Shown here: positions 32,225 to 44,371 of the stretch, one piece after another
How the letters are laid out: every line of letters begins with the position of its first letter
Position numbering within the stretch: position 1 is the stretch's first letter
NCBI GenBank assembly: GCA_030220185.1
Contig: JASPKZ010007285.1
Span: 546,001-610,000 of the forward strand
Reading direction: 5' to 3'
Source of the DNA: Diploptera punctata
Lineage: Eukaryota; Arthropoda; Insecta; Blattodea; Blaberidae
Length of the DNA stretch: 64,000 bases
Position numbers and translations under genes: made by a program
The notes under the pieces: generated by a model
Told to the model about the DNA's origin: nothing
The model's database searches: none
What the model saw: the letters and a program-made list of their open reading frames with translations, nothing else

Positions 32225-33764
32225 AATGGAGGAAGTTCCTAATTACACTGAGTAACAAAAAATATATTTTTTTGTTTCAGAAAGAAAAATATGTGATTCT
32301 GATAGTATTTTTCTCCTGAATTCAAATATGATATCGGTTTTTCTCCATCACGCAAGGTTTCCGAGAGACAGGAATTTATAATTTCAAACACTTTAATATT
32401 TTCTGCATTCGTAACTACACAATATTCGAACATTCGGACTCACATAGAAAGTAAGAAATGACGATTTTCTGCTATATTTCGCCTGTGGAGCATCCCTCTC
32501 GATGGTCCAACAATAATCGGCCAGCATATTAGGATTTCATTTGCCTTGATATTCCTTTTCCATAGCTAAAATCATTTGAGTTAGCTCATTTGGTTTTATA
32601 TTACAATGGACAAATGGACGATAAAACGTTTATAAAAAAATAATTATTTAAATCCATTCATTGAAATTGAAATAAAAAAGAATATGTGGGTGATGGAGAA
32701 ATTCCAAATACATATTCGAAAACACGATAAAAACTGCATTTAATACAACTATTGGTACTCATGAGACAAAAATCATGTTGACCAGTGTAATTGGTATCAT
32801 ATTATCTTGTTACCTAAGAAGAATATTTTTATCAAAGTGACAGTTCCGTACATAATTCAGTCATATGGTGGGTAAAAGTAGCGCCACGGTTCCAAAAATA
32901 GAATCTATCGGTACGTAATAACTTACACATGATTGTTTACAATAGAACTGGAACTTAGGTCGGAATTAGTGTAATAAATAATAATTGATGCATTTATGTA
33001 TTACCACTTTTAATTTAGAGTATCTTAACAATACATATAGGCAAGAATGAAATTAAAGAGCTTTTTTACATTGTTTCTCTAAATTTATGTGACGTATGAA
33101 GAATAAAATATTACGTAATAAAACATTCTAACTTACAATTTCTAAAGATAATAACAAATGAAGACGCTGAATTAAATTTTGTTCTTTTAATTCTCCGCGT
33201 TTCAGTTGTTTTCGATGTTAGAACAAAATGAAGAATGTACAGAAACAAAATTTCATTTATCTACAACGAAACAAAGTCCTAAATCATTCCACGTACATTA
33301 AAGTTAGCAATGAAAGCAGAAACAAGAAACTTCTTGCAAATGTTTGCCTTCTCATTTCAACTGTCATATTTTCTTCTAACTTGTAAAGAAAGAAGATTAA
33401 ATTTCAAAAGAGTATAAATGCTTTCTTCAACTTTTCATATTTTAATCTCAAACAAGCCCTATTTCTTATTCAATTATATCGTTTTCAACCGTCATTCTAT
33501 TGTTTTTTTTTCTCCCGGAACAATAAATTTCATTTGTTTCTCGTCACGTTAGAAAATGATTTAAATTATATCAAGTTTTATTGTTATTAACAAGTGACAG
33601 CTATCTGGGGTCTGCAACTCAATCTATCATAAAGTTCAACGTAAACCGTTCTTCCCATTCCAGAAATTTCTATAAATGTTATCCCTGGAAATATTATTTA
33701 ATAACTTGCTTCTAACAAATTTGTTTGTTACAATCACAAATCGTAGCAATATATTGTAGTAGTA

Positions 33765-33765
<1 letters not shown>
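32225..33765. other. 1.5 kb with few repeats, no gene recognised
   Basis: The longest stretch here without an identifiable transposon. Frames are short and AT-driven; the minus frame 32239-32433 resembles nothing I know. (AAAT)n precedes it at 32197-32222. Confidence 0.4.
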
Positions 33766-33815
<50 letters not shown>

Positions 33816-33816
33816 T

Positions 33817-33846
<30 letters not shown>
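33766..33846. repeat. (TAA)n followed by (TA)n
   Basis: TAG/TAA triplets from 33758, then TA repeats at 33818-33846. Confidence 0.9.
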
Positions 33847-33847
<1 letters not shown>

Positions 33848-33989
33848 ACTTTCCTCATTAGAGGATTGTCTCAAGCACAATGTGATACAATTAATTATTG
33901 AAATTGTGAAATACATTTTGTAAATACATTAAAAAATGTCAAACTGTAATTGAAGTATATTCTATAAAGTAGAAATTTTGTAAATATGG

Positions 33990-34245
33990 TTTCTTAAAAT
34001 TGAAATTGATTCTCTAATGGCAGCGATGGCAATTTTAGAAAGATACACTCTGTCAAAATGTAAGTACTTACGACGTATGCAATAAGAAACGTTACCCAGG
34101 AAAAGATTGAAATGGTGTCCACCAGAAAGAAGAAAGAAAGGAAGACCTCGAAACTCGTGGATGTAAAAAAAAAGAAATGGAATGAGAACAAGAACTTTAT
34201 GTACAGAAATATGTGTAAACATTAAAAATCTGTATATAAATAAAA
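33990..34245 (+). mobile_element. LINE-F-like C-terminal fragment
   Basis: Plus-strand coding with stops: LERYTLSKC, LPRKRLKWCPPERRKKGRPR, NSWM. Same block as 24047-24292 inverted. (ATT)n follows. Confidence 0.5.
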
Positions 34246-34281
<36 letters not shown>

Positions 34282-34282
34282 T

Positions 34283-34780
34283 CTTTTGCGTTTTGAGTTC
34301 GTTTAAAAAAATATGAAATGTAAAACACAATAAAAACAAAATATAAAACAAAATTAACAATAAATTAAAAAATTAAATTACTTTTGCAATTCGAAGAAAT
34401 GTGGTTTTCCATGTATGGTTATTGATATGAACTTTGTATATAAAAATGAATATCAAAAAGGACGAAATGGATTCTTCCAATGTCCTTTTAGCCGATATAT
34501 TAAAAAATCCACTTGATATGTATTGTATACGACAATGGAACTGTGTTGTAATGGATGCCAGGCTACTGCAATTAATTACCAGGCAGCTTCACATATTGTA
34601 GGTTTCACTTTGTGAATAAAAAAACTCCTGCCTCAATCATGAACTCTAACATTCACTTGTTTTCCTCACAAATATTCTAACTTTTTTTTATGCGCTGCAA
34701 AGTATTGGTTTACACAAAAAAAATCTCCATTCGATGTTGATTAGTACAGACGTCACCAGCCTTAATTAAGGACAGAGCTA
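34283..34780. other. Stretch without recognisable gene
   Basis: AT-rich, no signal recognised. Confidence 0.4.
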
Positions 34781-34782
34781 AA

Positions 34783-35360
34783 TAATAATAATGATAATAA
34801 TAATGATAATAATAATGATAATGATAATAATGATAATGATGATAATGATAATGATAATAATAATAATGATAATAATAATAATAATAATGATAGTAAAGTA
34901 AAGTGATCCCACAACAGGCCCGGAGGCCCTTGGGGTAGTAGGAGGTTAAGGCTCCCACTTTTTCTAGACAATCGGCACTTTATGTCAGCCGGGTTGTCAG
35001 CCCTGCGTGACGGCCGCCTTTACCCCCAGAACAAGCGTCTGGTACTCATTTCCGTTAGAGGCTGAGTCGACCCCAGGGCCATGGTGCCGCCAGAGGGTTT
35101 GGGTCAGTTTAAAAATCCTGACCCGGGACTTGTCCCTCGACCCTCCGGCTTGTAGCTCAGTGCCTTAACCACTACGCTACGGCGTGCCCCTAATAATAAT
35201 AATGATGATAATAATAATAATAATGATAATAATAATGATAATAATAATAATGATAATAATAATGATAATGATAATAATGATAATGATGATAATGATAATA
35301 ATGATAATGATAATAATAATAATGATAATAATAATAATGATAATAATAATGATAATAATG

Positions 35361-35392
<32 letters not shown>

Positions 35393-35492
35393 TATAATAA
35401 TGATAATAATTATGAAAATGATAATAATAATAATAATAATGATAATGATGATAATAATAATGATAATGATAATAATGATGATAACGATGATG

Positions 35493-35545
<53 letters not shown>
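34783..35545 (+). repeat. Long (TAA/TGA)n compound microsatellite split by SINE-B
   Basis: TAA, TGA and GATAAT triplets at 34783-34893 and 35189-35545, about 470 bp in all. Long frames of poly-Ile/Met or poly-Tyr here are artefacts of the triplets. Confidence 0.95.
34894..35190 (-). mobile_element. SINE-B copy
   Basis: Minus strand: GGGGCACGCCGTAGCGTAGT, GGTTAAGGCACTGAGCTACA, then a mutated box B. The body contains CGACTCAGCCTCTAACGG, GGTAAAGGCGGCCGTCACGC and CTACCCCAAGGGCCTCCGGG. TAATAATAATAATGAT on both sides may be the TSD. Confidence 0.85.
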
Positions 35546-35974
35546 GAAACTTTAAGGGAGGAAAGGAGATTACAAGTATTTGAGAATAAAGTTCTTAGGA
35601 AAATTTTTGGACCAAAGAGAGATGAACAGACAGGTGAATGGAGAAGACTACATAACAATGAACTACATGGTCTTTATAGGAAGCCAGATATAATAAGAAC
35701 AGTTAAGTCTCGTAGACTGCGATGGGCAGGACATGTTGCGCGTATGGGGACTGAAAGACGTGCATGGAAACTTCTTGTAGGAAAGCCAGAAGGAAAACGC
35801 CCAGTTGGTAGACCAAGAATGAGGTGGGAGAACAACATTAACTATGATTTGAGGGAAGTAGATTATACAGGGAATGATTGGAAAGCATTGGCTCAGGATA
35901 GGGATGTATGGAGAGCTTATGTCCGCGCGGCCATGAACCTACGGGTTCGATAGTGCCAGTGAGTAAGTGAGTAA

Positions 35975-35976
<2 letters not shown>
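35546..35976 (+). mobile_element. RTE-1 3' fragment, well preserved
   Basis: One intact reading from TLREERRLQVFENKVLRKIF, GEWRRLHNNELHGLYRKPDI, SRRLRWAGHVARM to AAMNLRVR and a stop near 35953. It ends CAGTGAGTAAGTGAGTAAG. 5'-truncated between two (TAA)n tracts. Confidence 0.85.
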
Positions 35977-36018
<42 letters not shown>

Positions 36019-36021
<3 letters not shown>

Positions 36022-37883
36022 GTAAATTTAGAGCAATTTGGTAGTGTTAGACGGGAAACCACCAAGTTACTAAAGAGTAAAAAGAGGGAATATTTGAGAG
36101 AGAAGATTAATGATCTTGAAATGAATGCAAAAAATAGGAACATTAGAGAATTATATCAGGGAATTAGTATAGAGAAGAAAGGGTTTCAGGCTAGAACAAA
36201 CATAATTCGGAATGAAAATGGGGATATGAGTGCAGATTCCAAGTGTATATTAAATAGATGGAAAAGTTATTTTAATCAGCTATTAAATGTACATACAGAA
36301 CAGGACATTGAGGAGGATAAGTTACAGACAGCAGAAATGCTAGTCGCAGAGCCAAGTGCATTAGAGGTTGAAATGGCAATTGAAAAATTGAAGATGTATA
36401 AAGCATCAGGTTCAGATGAGATCCCAGCAGAACTGATAAAATCAGGGGGAGAAAAATTGATGGACAAGATACGCTGGTTGCTTAGTATGATTTGGGAAAA
36501 AGAAGCTCTTCCAGATGAATGGAAGGAATCAATTATCGTACCAATTTATAAGAAAGGAGATAAAACTGATTGCAACAACTATAGGGGCATCTCATTACTT
36601 TCAACTTCGTACAAAATTCTAACAAATATATTAGTAAGCAGACTTGCTCCCTATATTGATGACATTCTAGGAGATCATCAATGTGCATTTAGAAGAAACA
36701 GGTCTACAACAGATCAGATTTTTAGTATAAGACAGATTTTAGAAAAGAAATGGGAATATAATGGTACTGTACATCAACTATATGTAGACTTCAAAAAAGC
36801 ATATGATTCAATTAAGAGGGAGAAGTTATATAGTATCCTGCTGGAGTTCGGAATTCCTAAAAAGTTAGTTAGACTTATACGAATGTGTCTAAATGGCTCA
36901 ACGAGTAGGGTGCGTGTAGGCAAACAGTTTTCAGACACTTTTGAAATCCAGAATGGGTTGAAGCAAGGAGATGCACTATCTCCTCTACTATTTAATTTTG
37001 TACTTGAGCATGCCATTAAATCTTTAGAGAATCAAGGAAGGCTTACAACTGAATGGTATTAATAAGCTGTTAGTTTATGCTGATGATGTGGTACTACTGG
37101 CCGATAGCGAGGAGATACTAAAGGCCAACACGCACACACTATTGAGTAACACTAAGAAATTAGGACTGGAAGTAAATATCAATAAAACTAAATATATGGT
37201 CACACGTAGAAATACATTATATAATGGAAATGGACAGCTAATGACAAATGAGGGAAATTTGAGGAATTGGCTGAATTCAAATACCTAGGAACAATAATCA
37301 CAAATAGGAATGAGATGCACAAAGAAATTAAACATAGGCTTAATTCTGGAAATGCGATTGCTATTATGCATTGCAGAGACTTTTGATGTCCCAACTCCTT
37401 TCAAAAAACGCTAAGCTGAAAATATATAAAACTATTATTCTACCAGTTATATTATATGGGTGCGAAACATGGACTCTTGCTTTAAGGGAGGAAAGGAGAT
37501 TACGAGTATTTGAGAATAAAGTTCTTAGGAAAGTTTTTGGACCAAAGAGAGATGAACAGACAGGTGAATGGAGAAGACTACATAACAATGAACTACATGG
37601 TCTTTATAGGAAGCCAGATATAATAAGAACAGTTAAGTCCCGTAGACTGCGATGGGCAGGACATGTTGCGCGTATGGGGAATGAAAGACGTGCATGGAAA
37701 CTTCTTGTAGGAAAGCCAGAAGGAAAACGCCCAGTTGGTAGACCAAGAATGAGGTGGGAGAACAACATTAACTATGATTTGAGGGAAGTAGATTATACAG
37801 GGAATGATTGGAAAGCATTAGCTCAGGATAGGGATGTATGGAGAGCTTATGTCCGCGCGGCCATGAACCTACGGGTTCGATAG
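36019..37883 (+). pseudogene. RTE-1 reverse transcriptase, three frameshifts
   Basis: The frame is open from 36019 (EVNLEQFGSVRRETTKLLKS); the listed start at 36094 is a TTG and not a real start. RT motifs in order: EIPAELIK, PIYKKGDKTDCNNYRGISLL, DFKKAYDSI (motif A Asp), GLKQGDALSPLLFNF (motif B), and YADD (motif C), the last after a 1-base loss near 37040. A second 1-base loss near 37258 and a 2-base gain near 37353 follow. The C-terminus has YKTIILPVILYGCETW, RWAGHVARM and KRPVGRPRMRWENN. The RTE-type clade is inferred from motif order and the tandem-repeat tail. It cannot make an active enzyme. Confidence 0.9.
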
Positions 37884-37904
37884 TGCCAGTGAGTAAGTAA
37901 GAAA

Positions 37905-37906
<2 letters not shown>
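36019..37906 (+). mobile_element. RTE-1 LINE, longest copy
   Basis: Starts abruptly after (TAA)n inside the polymerase N-terminal side and runs to the true 3' end (GTTCGATAGTGCCAGTGAGT, AAGTAAG). The apurinic endonuclease and 5' UTR are missing. It follows another RTE-1 copy head to tail with a (TAA)n spacer. Confidence 0.9.
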
Positions 37907-37965
<59 letters not shown>

Positions 37966-37975
37966 TTATAATAAT

Positions 37976-38008
<33 letters not shown>
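37907..38008 (+). repeat. (TAA)n microsatellite
   Basis: Triplets with one TATTAA break, following the RTE-1 tail. Confidence 0.95.
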
Positions 38009-38011
38009 GAA

Positions 38012-38408
38012 AAAGTAAGCCTATGTTTTCCCTTTACAGAGATTTAGGCGCTCTAACCCTACAGGGAAGAATTTGAACCATACTAATTTAGTTACACTTG
38101 TTTTCGTATAGACGTCATTTTGAGCGGTACGTGGTCAGCGTTCCGCCTCATACTGACATCTAGGAAACCAAGGTAGTACTAGGACGGGAAAATTCGGTAA
38201 ATTTTGCTTAGTGGCCTTTTCATTCAGGTTTGAGGATCTTTTACGAGCCTGAAAATCTTCAGACTCGGGACCCACGACTTAAAGTCCCTCCCGGAGGACT
38301 TGCTCCTTGGATTTTTCCGTCCTAAAAAATCCATCGACCACGGCCGGGTTTGAACCCGCGATCCTCGGGACTAGAGGCAAGGAGCATAACCACTAGTTCA
38401 CCGCGATC
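38012..38408 (-). mobile_element. SINE-D copy
   Basis: Near-identical to 24719-25130: tRNA-like head at the high-coordinate side (box B GGGTTTGAACCCGCGA seen on plus) and the same body. Inserted between (TAA)n tracts. Confidence 0.8.

Positions 38409-38487
<79 letters not shown>
38409..38487 (+). repeat. (TAA)n microsatellite
   Basis: Pure triplets, between SINE-D and LINE-C. Confidence 0.95.
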
Positions 38488-38960
<473 letters not shown>

Positions 38961-39260
38961 CCTCGACTCATGTCCTACTCAGGGTCGGGTCAAGGAATGA
39001 GATGAAATAAAGTCCCCATATTAATATAGGTCTGTGAAGGACAAGGGTGCCAGCTGACCATTCCTGACGCATCATCACGTGGGCGGATGAATAAAATGAC
39101 ACGAAATATATCAGATGAGTATGGAGAAACGGCGGCATTAAATTTGTGGCAGGAGAAAACGGGAGAAACCTGCCGAAGCTCCACATAGAGTGATTGAGAC
39201 TCGATCTGGGGACCCCACGGTGAGAGGACAGCATCTATCCGCTTATCAAACAATTTCATT
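38961..39260 (-). mobile_element. Possible SINE-F
   Basis: On the minus strand AGCGGATAGATGCTGTCCTC, ACCGTGGGGTCCCCAGATCG and AGTCTCAATC form a plausible tRNA-like head. A GC-moderate body ends at a (TAA)n tract. Only one copy is seen here, so the call is weak. Confidence 0.35.
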
Positions 39261-39300
39261 AACCCTTTATTATATCTAATTATTAAACTAAACATAATTA

Positions 39301-39651
39301 TATATCCATCCATAGTAATTCTGCCCGAAGGCAGGTCCTTCACTGCAATCATAGCATTTTCATGGCATGCTTGCAGCTTTACTAGGAAATTGTAAGTGTG
39401 GTAGCTTCCCGTTGCTTTCCACACCGGTGAAGGATGATGATGATGATGATAAGGAAAAGGATGATGATTATGATGATGGCCATATGATTTCGGGGACCGT
39501 TTGGGCCTTAAAGTTTTCCTGACATTTGTCTTACAGGTGAGGAAGAACCCCGATAAAAACCTCATCCAGAAAAACTGTCGCGACCGGGGATCGAACCCGG
39601 GCCCGCTGCGTGACAAGGCAGCACGCTACCTCGAGACCACAGCGGTGGACA
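39301..39651 (-). mobile_element. SINE-A, nearly complete copy
   Basis: Box B GGGTTCGATCCC and the head at the high end; the CATAGTAATTCTGCC-type end at the low end near a TATCCATC run. Confidence 0.85.
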
Positions 39652-39669
39652 TAATAATATATAGACTTA

Positions 39670-39713
39670 TTTAATTAAATTAGGCGTAGCAGCGAACCAC
39701 GAGCATTAGCTAG
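39670..39713 (+). mobile_element. Helitron 3'-end fragment
   Basis: TTAGGCGTAGCAGCGAACCA, CGAGCATTAGCTAG then T. Same terminus as 27374 with a damaged hairpin. Confidence 0.45.
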
Positions 39714-39715
39714 TA

Positions 39716-40385
39716 CTATATATTTTTTTATACACGCTTATTAAACTATGCCCACTTATATACAGAGTTGTTGTAAACGAAATTTCCTGTTTTATGAAAT
39801 AGACACAGTTTACCCTAGTAGAATGAGTTGTTTATTATTTGGTATCTGAAGAATACAGAGCGTGTTATCTTTGCGTCTGATGAAGTTGGTGAAGGGATAT
39901 GCAGATGGGGTTCATGAATATTAATGAAAACACGATCTGATGGCGGATGACTGTCTTATCAAAATTATAATCCATCTGCACTTAGAATTACAAACACAAA
40001 ACCAATTCAATCTCCTTGCAACACGCTGGGTTCAAATCCCGCTACTCTTCAATTAATTTCAATTATCTTTGCTGTGAAATGTAAACAATTATGGTATAAT
40101 ATATTTTTTCGGATATCATTTTTTCGTATTCAAGCAAAATTTGTTTAAATTAATTTCAAAGATGTTTACATAAAATTTCCAAAATCACTCCACTTTATTT
40201 CACAATAATTCATCGACTTCACTTAATTAATTTTCAGCTAATAAGAGGAAAGGAACATTACAACTAGCCCACCACGGTCGACATATATCATTTGTATACA
40301 AAGTAAGTAATAGAAGTCCTAAGACAGAGCCTTGAAGCACTCATTTGTCCCCTTTTGCTGATAACACATTAGGGGTATATGAGGA
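39716..40385. other. Stretch without recognisable gene
   Basis: An isolated box-B-like GGGTTCAAATCCCG at 40029-40042 has no other tRNA part nearby. Confidence 0.4.
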
Positions 40386-40386
40386 G

Positions 40387-40389
<3 letters not shown>

Positions 40390-40431
<42 letters not shown>
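40390..40431. repeat. (TA)n microsatellite
   Basis: Pure TA alternation. Confidence 0.9.
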
Positions 40432-40435
<4 letters not shown>

Positions 40436-40857
40436 TTATAATTCGGACTAGATAATATTTCGCGATGTGAGAGTTAATTAATAATAACGTAATTAAAATT
40501 TGGTGGAATTCGAGTTGAAATGTAGCCCTGTGCATGTTGTTAATAGTTGGTATGTTGGAGTAATTTCTGCTGCGTGTGTGTACAAAATTTAACAACAAAT
40601 TGCAGCGATGTCAGGCTTAACAACTTAATTTGTTACGTGCAAAACTTTCATGACAAATCATCTAATGACACAGGTTTACCAACACGCACATTCCAAGAAT
40701 ACCAACCCTTAACAAAATATGCATTAATTTAACATATAAATAAACAAACACCACAACTCCGCATTAATATAATTTCACATAGTAAACCTCATCACAACTT
40801 GTAACATTTTTCCATTAAAATTGATTTGTTGTTGGAAAGCATTAAAGCATAACACTT
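40432..40857. other. Stretch without recognisable gene
   Basis: Nothing recognised; the short plus frame 40547-40732 has no family resemblance. Confidence 0.35.
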
Positions 40858-40998
40858 GTATGACTGCATGACATGGATGAATTCCTACCGACATTCGATG
40901 AGAAAATTTTTTCCCCCATTAAGACTCGAATCAGCGTCAAATTTCGTACCTCTGCGCCAAGACATGTTGTCTTGACCACTAGGCTAAGGCGTGGAACG
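40858..40998 (-). mobile_element. Diverged SINE-C head
   Basis: Minus strand: CCACGCCTTAGCCTAGTGGT, CTTGGCGCAGAGGTACG, GATTCGAGTCTTAATGGGGG then TTTTCTCATCGAATGTCGG. Collinear with the first 140 bp of SINE-C at 50096. Confidence 0.65.
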
Positions 40999-41199
40999 AC
41001 AATATTTAGAGGTCAACCATTTTAGGTCTAAGAGTAACGAAAAATGACGCACGCATTTAAGGAGAAGGAAGGTGAAGAACGATACTTTCTTGTCAAACAC
41101 TGTGCAACAGATTGTAAACAATTTTTTGAACCAAAGAGAGACTATAAATTGAATTATTTGGCAGAGATAAAAGTATTTAGCATATCAGAAAGGGAGTAA

Positions 41200-41530
41200 A
41201 ATATTAAAAATATAAAATTGGTACCTGATAAATCAGTCCTTCTCAACTAAAATAAAGCTCTATTAGAAAACGTCGTCAAGTAGTTAAAAACAACAGCATC
41301 CTAGAAGACATAGAAATTTTAAAAGAGGCTGAGAATACAAACATGCTCAACGAGAACACACCCGTAGACCTAAACGCGTCGTACAATTTATACAACATTA
41401 GTACACGTTGAAAAGCAGAAGATGAACCATGGTTTTGAAAGGCCTTCATATTTTTAACTACCTGAAGTTTTCTAACAGAACTTTATTTCAGTTGAGGATG
41501 ACTGATTTATCAGGTACTAATTTTATATCT
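41200..41530 (+). mobile_element. PLE-like terminal fragment within inverted repeats
   Basis: Arms of about 80 bp face each other: 41205-41290 (GGTACCTGATAAATCAGTCC, TAGTTAAAAAC) and 41445-41525 inverted. Between them a short frame reads EAENTNMLNENTPVDLNASY before a stop. Then CAGAAGAT-GAACCATGGTTTT-GAAAG (41417-41443), a degraded hammerhead-like core with palindromic stem II. I assign it to Penelope-like elements from the motif order. Confidence 0.45.
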
Positions 41531-41534
41531 ATCT

Positions 41535-42090
41535 ATCTATCTTCGGGTTTTTACAGCTGCTGGCGTCTTCCCGTGCCAAACCTCCGAAGCCTACGATCTT
41601 GGGCATCTTCAATGCTTAGCCCTCTTGCTTGCATTAATGTCTTCAGGTTTCCCTTCCATGTTAGCTTCGGTCTCCCTCTTTTCCTCCTTCTGATCGGTTG
41701 CCATTGATATAGTTGCTTTGGCCATCGCTCATCTTCCATTCTTAAAACATGTCCTAACCACTTTAATTAAATCTCCTCGATTCTTTTAATTATGCTTTCT
41801 TCTGCTTCCATTATATTTATAATTTTCTTATTTGTGACATGTTGTAATTTTGACTTTCTGGCACTTCTGCGTAAATAATCCACTTCTAGAGCTATTAGTC
41901 TATTCTTGTAGTACTTATTGATTGTCTATACGTCACTTCCATACATTGCAACAGATTCCACCAATGTTTTACCAATATATTTTTTGTGTCTTTCCAAATA
42001 TGCTTATCCCACCGTATGAAATTTAACGATGATATTATTTTGCTACTCAATTCAATTCTATGTTTTATATTCTCTTTGCCTATACCTTCA
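41535..42090 (-). mobile_element. LINE-N C-terminal fragment
   Basis: Minus strand: MEDERWPKQLYQWQPIRRRK, RGRPKLTWKGNLKTLMQARG, LSIEDAQDRRLRRFGTGRRQ then a stop at 41551. Upstream coding toward 42090 has stops. RGRP..TW and the late W/F-x-x-x-x-RR pattern are typical of LINE polymerase C-termini. Confidence 0.6.
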
Positions 42091-42093
42091 ATT

Positions 42094-42398
42094 GGGGCAC
42101 GCCGTAGCGTAGTGGTTAAGGCACTGAGCTACAAGCCGGATGGTCAAGGGTTCAAGTCCCGTTAGGGTCAGGATTTTTAAACTGACCCAAACCCTCTGGC
42201 GGCACTATGGCCCTGGGGTCGACTCAGCCTCTAACGGAAATGAGTACCAGACGCTTGTTCTGGGGGTAAAGGCGGCCGTCACGCAGGGCTGACAACCCGG
42301 CTAACATAAAGTGCCGATTGTCTAGAAAAAGTGGGAGCCCTAACCTCCTACTACCCCAAGGGTCTCCGGACCTGTTGTGGGATCACTTTACTTTACTG
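42094..42398 (+). mobile_element. SINE-B, complete copy
   Basis: Head GGGGCACGCCGTAGCGTAGT, box B GGGTTCAAGTCCCG, body with GACCCAAACCCTCTGGCGG and CGGCCGTCACGCAGGGCTGA, and the end GTGGGATCACTTTACTTTAC. The best SINE-B reference in this window. It interrupts LINE-N. Confidence 0.85.
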
Positions 42399-43227
42399 TA
42401 CCTTCAAAGTTATCCATATTTTATATTTTTAATATTTAATTACATAACCTCAACGGTGTATTAGAATAGATTTTATAAGTATTGAGAAAAGGTGTAATTG
42501 AACAAACCGGATTTAAAAGTGTCCAGGGTGTGGCAGATGATACTTATTAAGTGAGTACATTTCTCAAGTATTAACCTGAACTTGTGACACACACTGTATA
42601 GCTTAATATCTCTCAGCTGTGATTTTCCTAACTAAACTAGGTCAGTGTAAACAATAGGTATGTTTACCCTATATAAAAAATGCTGGCTCCGAGGAGTTGC
42701 GTCCAGTTTGTCATAATCAGTTAGAAACTGCAGGGTGGAGGGTTGGTTTAACTGCCTCGATTAATTCGCATGTCGTATGGACAGCAGCAGAGGGAGAAAT
42801 TAGGGGATTTCCTGTGTGCGGATACATCGCACTCCCATAAACCTCGCTCTAGAAAAAAAAAACACGCTCAAACTCTAACTTTGTATTCCACATATTATAT
42901 TGCACAGTGGGTGGTGGGGGGGGGGGCGGGAAAAAAAACTGCTTAGCATTTTGAAATACTGAGCTGTCTGTTTACGGAACAGGCACATTAAACCTGTATT
43001 ATTCCTCCGCTTTTTTTTGTGGTTTTTGTGTTTTCTTTTTTTATATCTGATTTAGGTTTCGATGTTTTATTGATTTTACGTCGTATATGTTAATCTGGTT
43101 TTTAATCCACATTTAAACTCCATTCTAACTCAAGTCTTCTATGAGAAAGAGTAAAAAAATCCACCACAATATTAATTTATACTTACAGCAAGATATATTC
43201 AAGTCAATCAAATAATTACATGTATAT
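42399..43227. other. Stretch without recognisable gene
   Basis: It contains a G run at 42917-42925 and an A run at 42854-42862. No supported feature. Confidence 0.4.
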
Positions 43228-43233
43228 AATAAC

Positions 43234-43275
<42 letters not shown>

Positions 43276-43277
<2 letters not shown>

Positions 43278-43760
43278 AACTCAATGGTATTAATAAGCTG
43301 TTAGTTTATGCTGATGATGTAGTACTACTGGCCGATAGCGAGGAGATACTAAAGGACAACACGCACACACTACTGAGTAACACTAAGAACTTAGGATTGG
43401 AAGTAAACATCAGTAAAACTAAACATATGGCCACACGTAGAAATACATTATATAATGGAAATGGACAGGTAATGACAAATGAGGGAAATTTTGAGGAAGT
43501 GGCTGAATTCAAATACCTAGGAACAATAATCACAAATAGGAATGAGATGTACAAAAAATTAAACATAGGCTCAATTCTGGAAATGCGTGTTATTATGCAT
43601 TGCAGACTCTTGATGTCCCAACTCCTTTCAAAAAACGTTAAGCTGAAAATATATAAAACTATTATTCTACCAGTTACACTGTATGGGTGCGAAACATGGA
43701 CTCTTACTTTAAGGGAGGAAAGGAGATTACGAGTATTTGAGAATAAAGTTCTTAGGAAAC
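43276..43760 (+). mobile_element. RTE-1 fragment with YADD motif
   Basis: Coding LNGINKLLVYADDVVLLADS, EVNISKTKHMATRRNTLYNG, EVAEFKYLGTIITNRNEM, then a deletion in HKEIKHRLNSG, then YKTIILPVTLYGCETWTLTL. It stops in VLRKH after a 3' break. YADD is intact. The frame's N-terminal Ile/Asn run is the (ATA)n tract. Truncated at both ends. Confidence 0.85.
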
Positions 43761-43774
43761 ATTAATTTTGAACA

Positions 43775-44290
43775 GAAAAAAAATATATCGAAAATATAGT
43801 GAAAAAAAGAATGCAAAATTATAATAAAAGTTTTAGGTCAACAAGTCATAGGTGAAGCATTTAGACTCAGAAGTAAAAAGGAAATATAAATATATACAGA
43901 CATTCATAGTGATATTAGAAAACAAAGGTTAACCTTTTATGGCCATATTAAACGAATGAACTCAAATAGGCTTACAAAACAGATAAAGGAATTCTACGAA
44001 AACAGAAGTAAAGCTCCAGTGGATACTATGAAGTGGATTGATGCAGTCAAAAAGGACTTAAAATTGGCAGGAATTACTAAAGAAGATATCCCAAACAGAG
44101 ATGTATTTAGAATTAAGGTGAATAAGTGGCCAGTTGACCAAGAGGACAAACCGAAGAAAAAAACTGGAACAACTTGGACAGATGATAGAAAACAAGCTCA
44201 TAGCAAAAGAATGAAAGAAATTTGGGCTCAAATGGAAACGCCTCTAAGTACTTAGCGTAGTCCTACATGGGCTCATCCGCAATAAAAAAA
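43775..44290 (+). pseudogene. LINE-B polymerase C-terminus
   Basis: The frame 43956-44255 is intact and extends upstream as RKQRLTFYGHIKRM. It reads NSNRLTKQIKEFYENRSKAP, WIDAVKKDLKLAGITKEDIP, NRDVFRIKVNKW, TTWTDDRKQAHSKRMKEIWA and then a stop. FYGHIKRM and the ED..NRD.FR pattern are the C-terminus of another RTE-type family. It ends in AATAAAAAAAG and (TAA)n. Only this tail survives. Confidence 0.65.
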
Positions 44291-44293
44291 GAA

Positions 44294-44295
<2 letters not shown>

Positions 44296-44343
<48 letters not shown>

Positions 44344-44352
44344 TAATAATAT
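44296..44352 (+). repeat. (TAA)n microsatellite
   Basis: Triplets between two opposed LINE tails. Confidence 0.95.
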
Positions 44353-44371
44353 TTTTATTATGACTATTCCA

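Noticed and set aside
33962..34222. Minus frame of 86 residues as a protein
   Set aside because: It is the antisense of a LINE-F-like polymerase fragment read on the plus strand (ERRKKGRPRNSW).
35184..35555. 123-codon Met/Ile-rich frame
   Set aside because: Translation of (TAA/TGA) triplets; no coding value.
36094..37062. Functional host gene encoding a reverse-transcriptase-like protein
   Set aside because: It is a LINE polymerase with a 1-base loss before the YADD motif, further frameshifts downstream, missing 5' part and many sister copies in the window.
38990..39616. 208-residue minus frame
   Set aside because: Spans SINE-A and the neighbouring SINE-F-like sequence; its start (SRSGPGFDPRS) is a translated SINE head.
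40021..40050. tRNA suggested by a GGGTTCAAATCCC box
   Set aside because: No D arm, anticodon stem or acceptor pairing within range.
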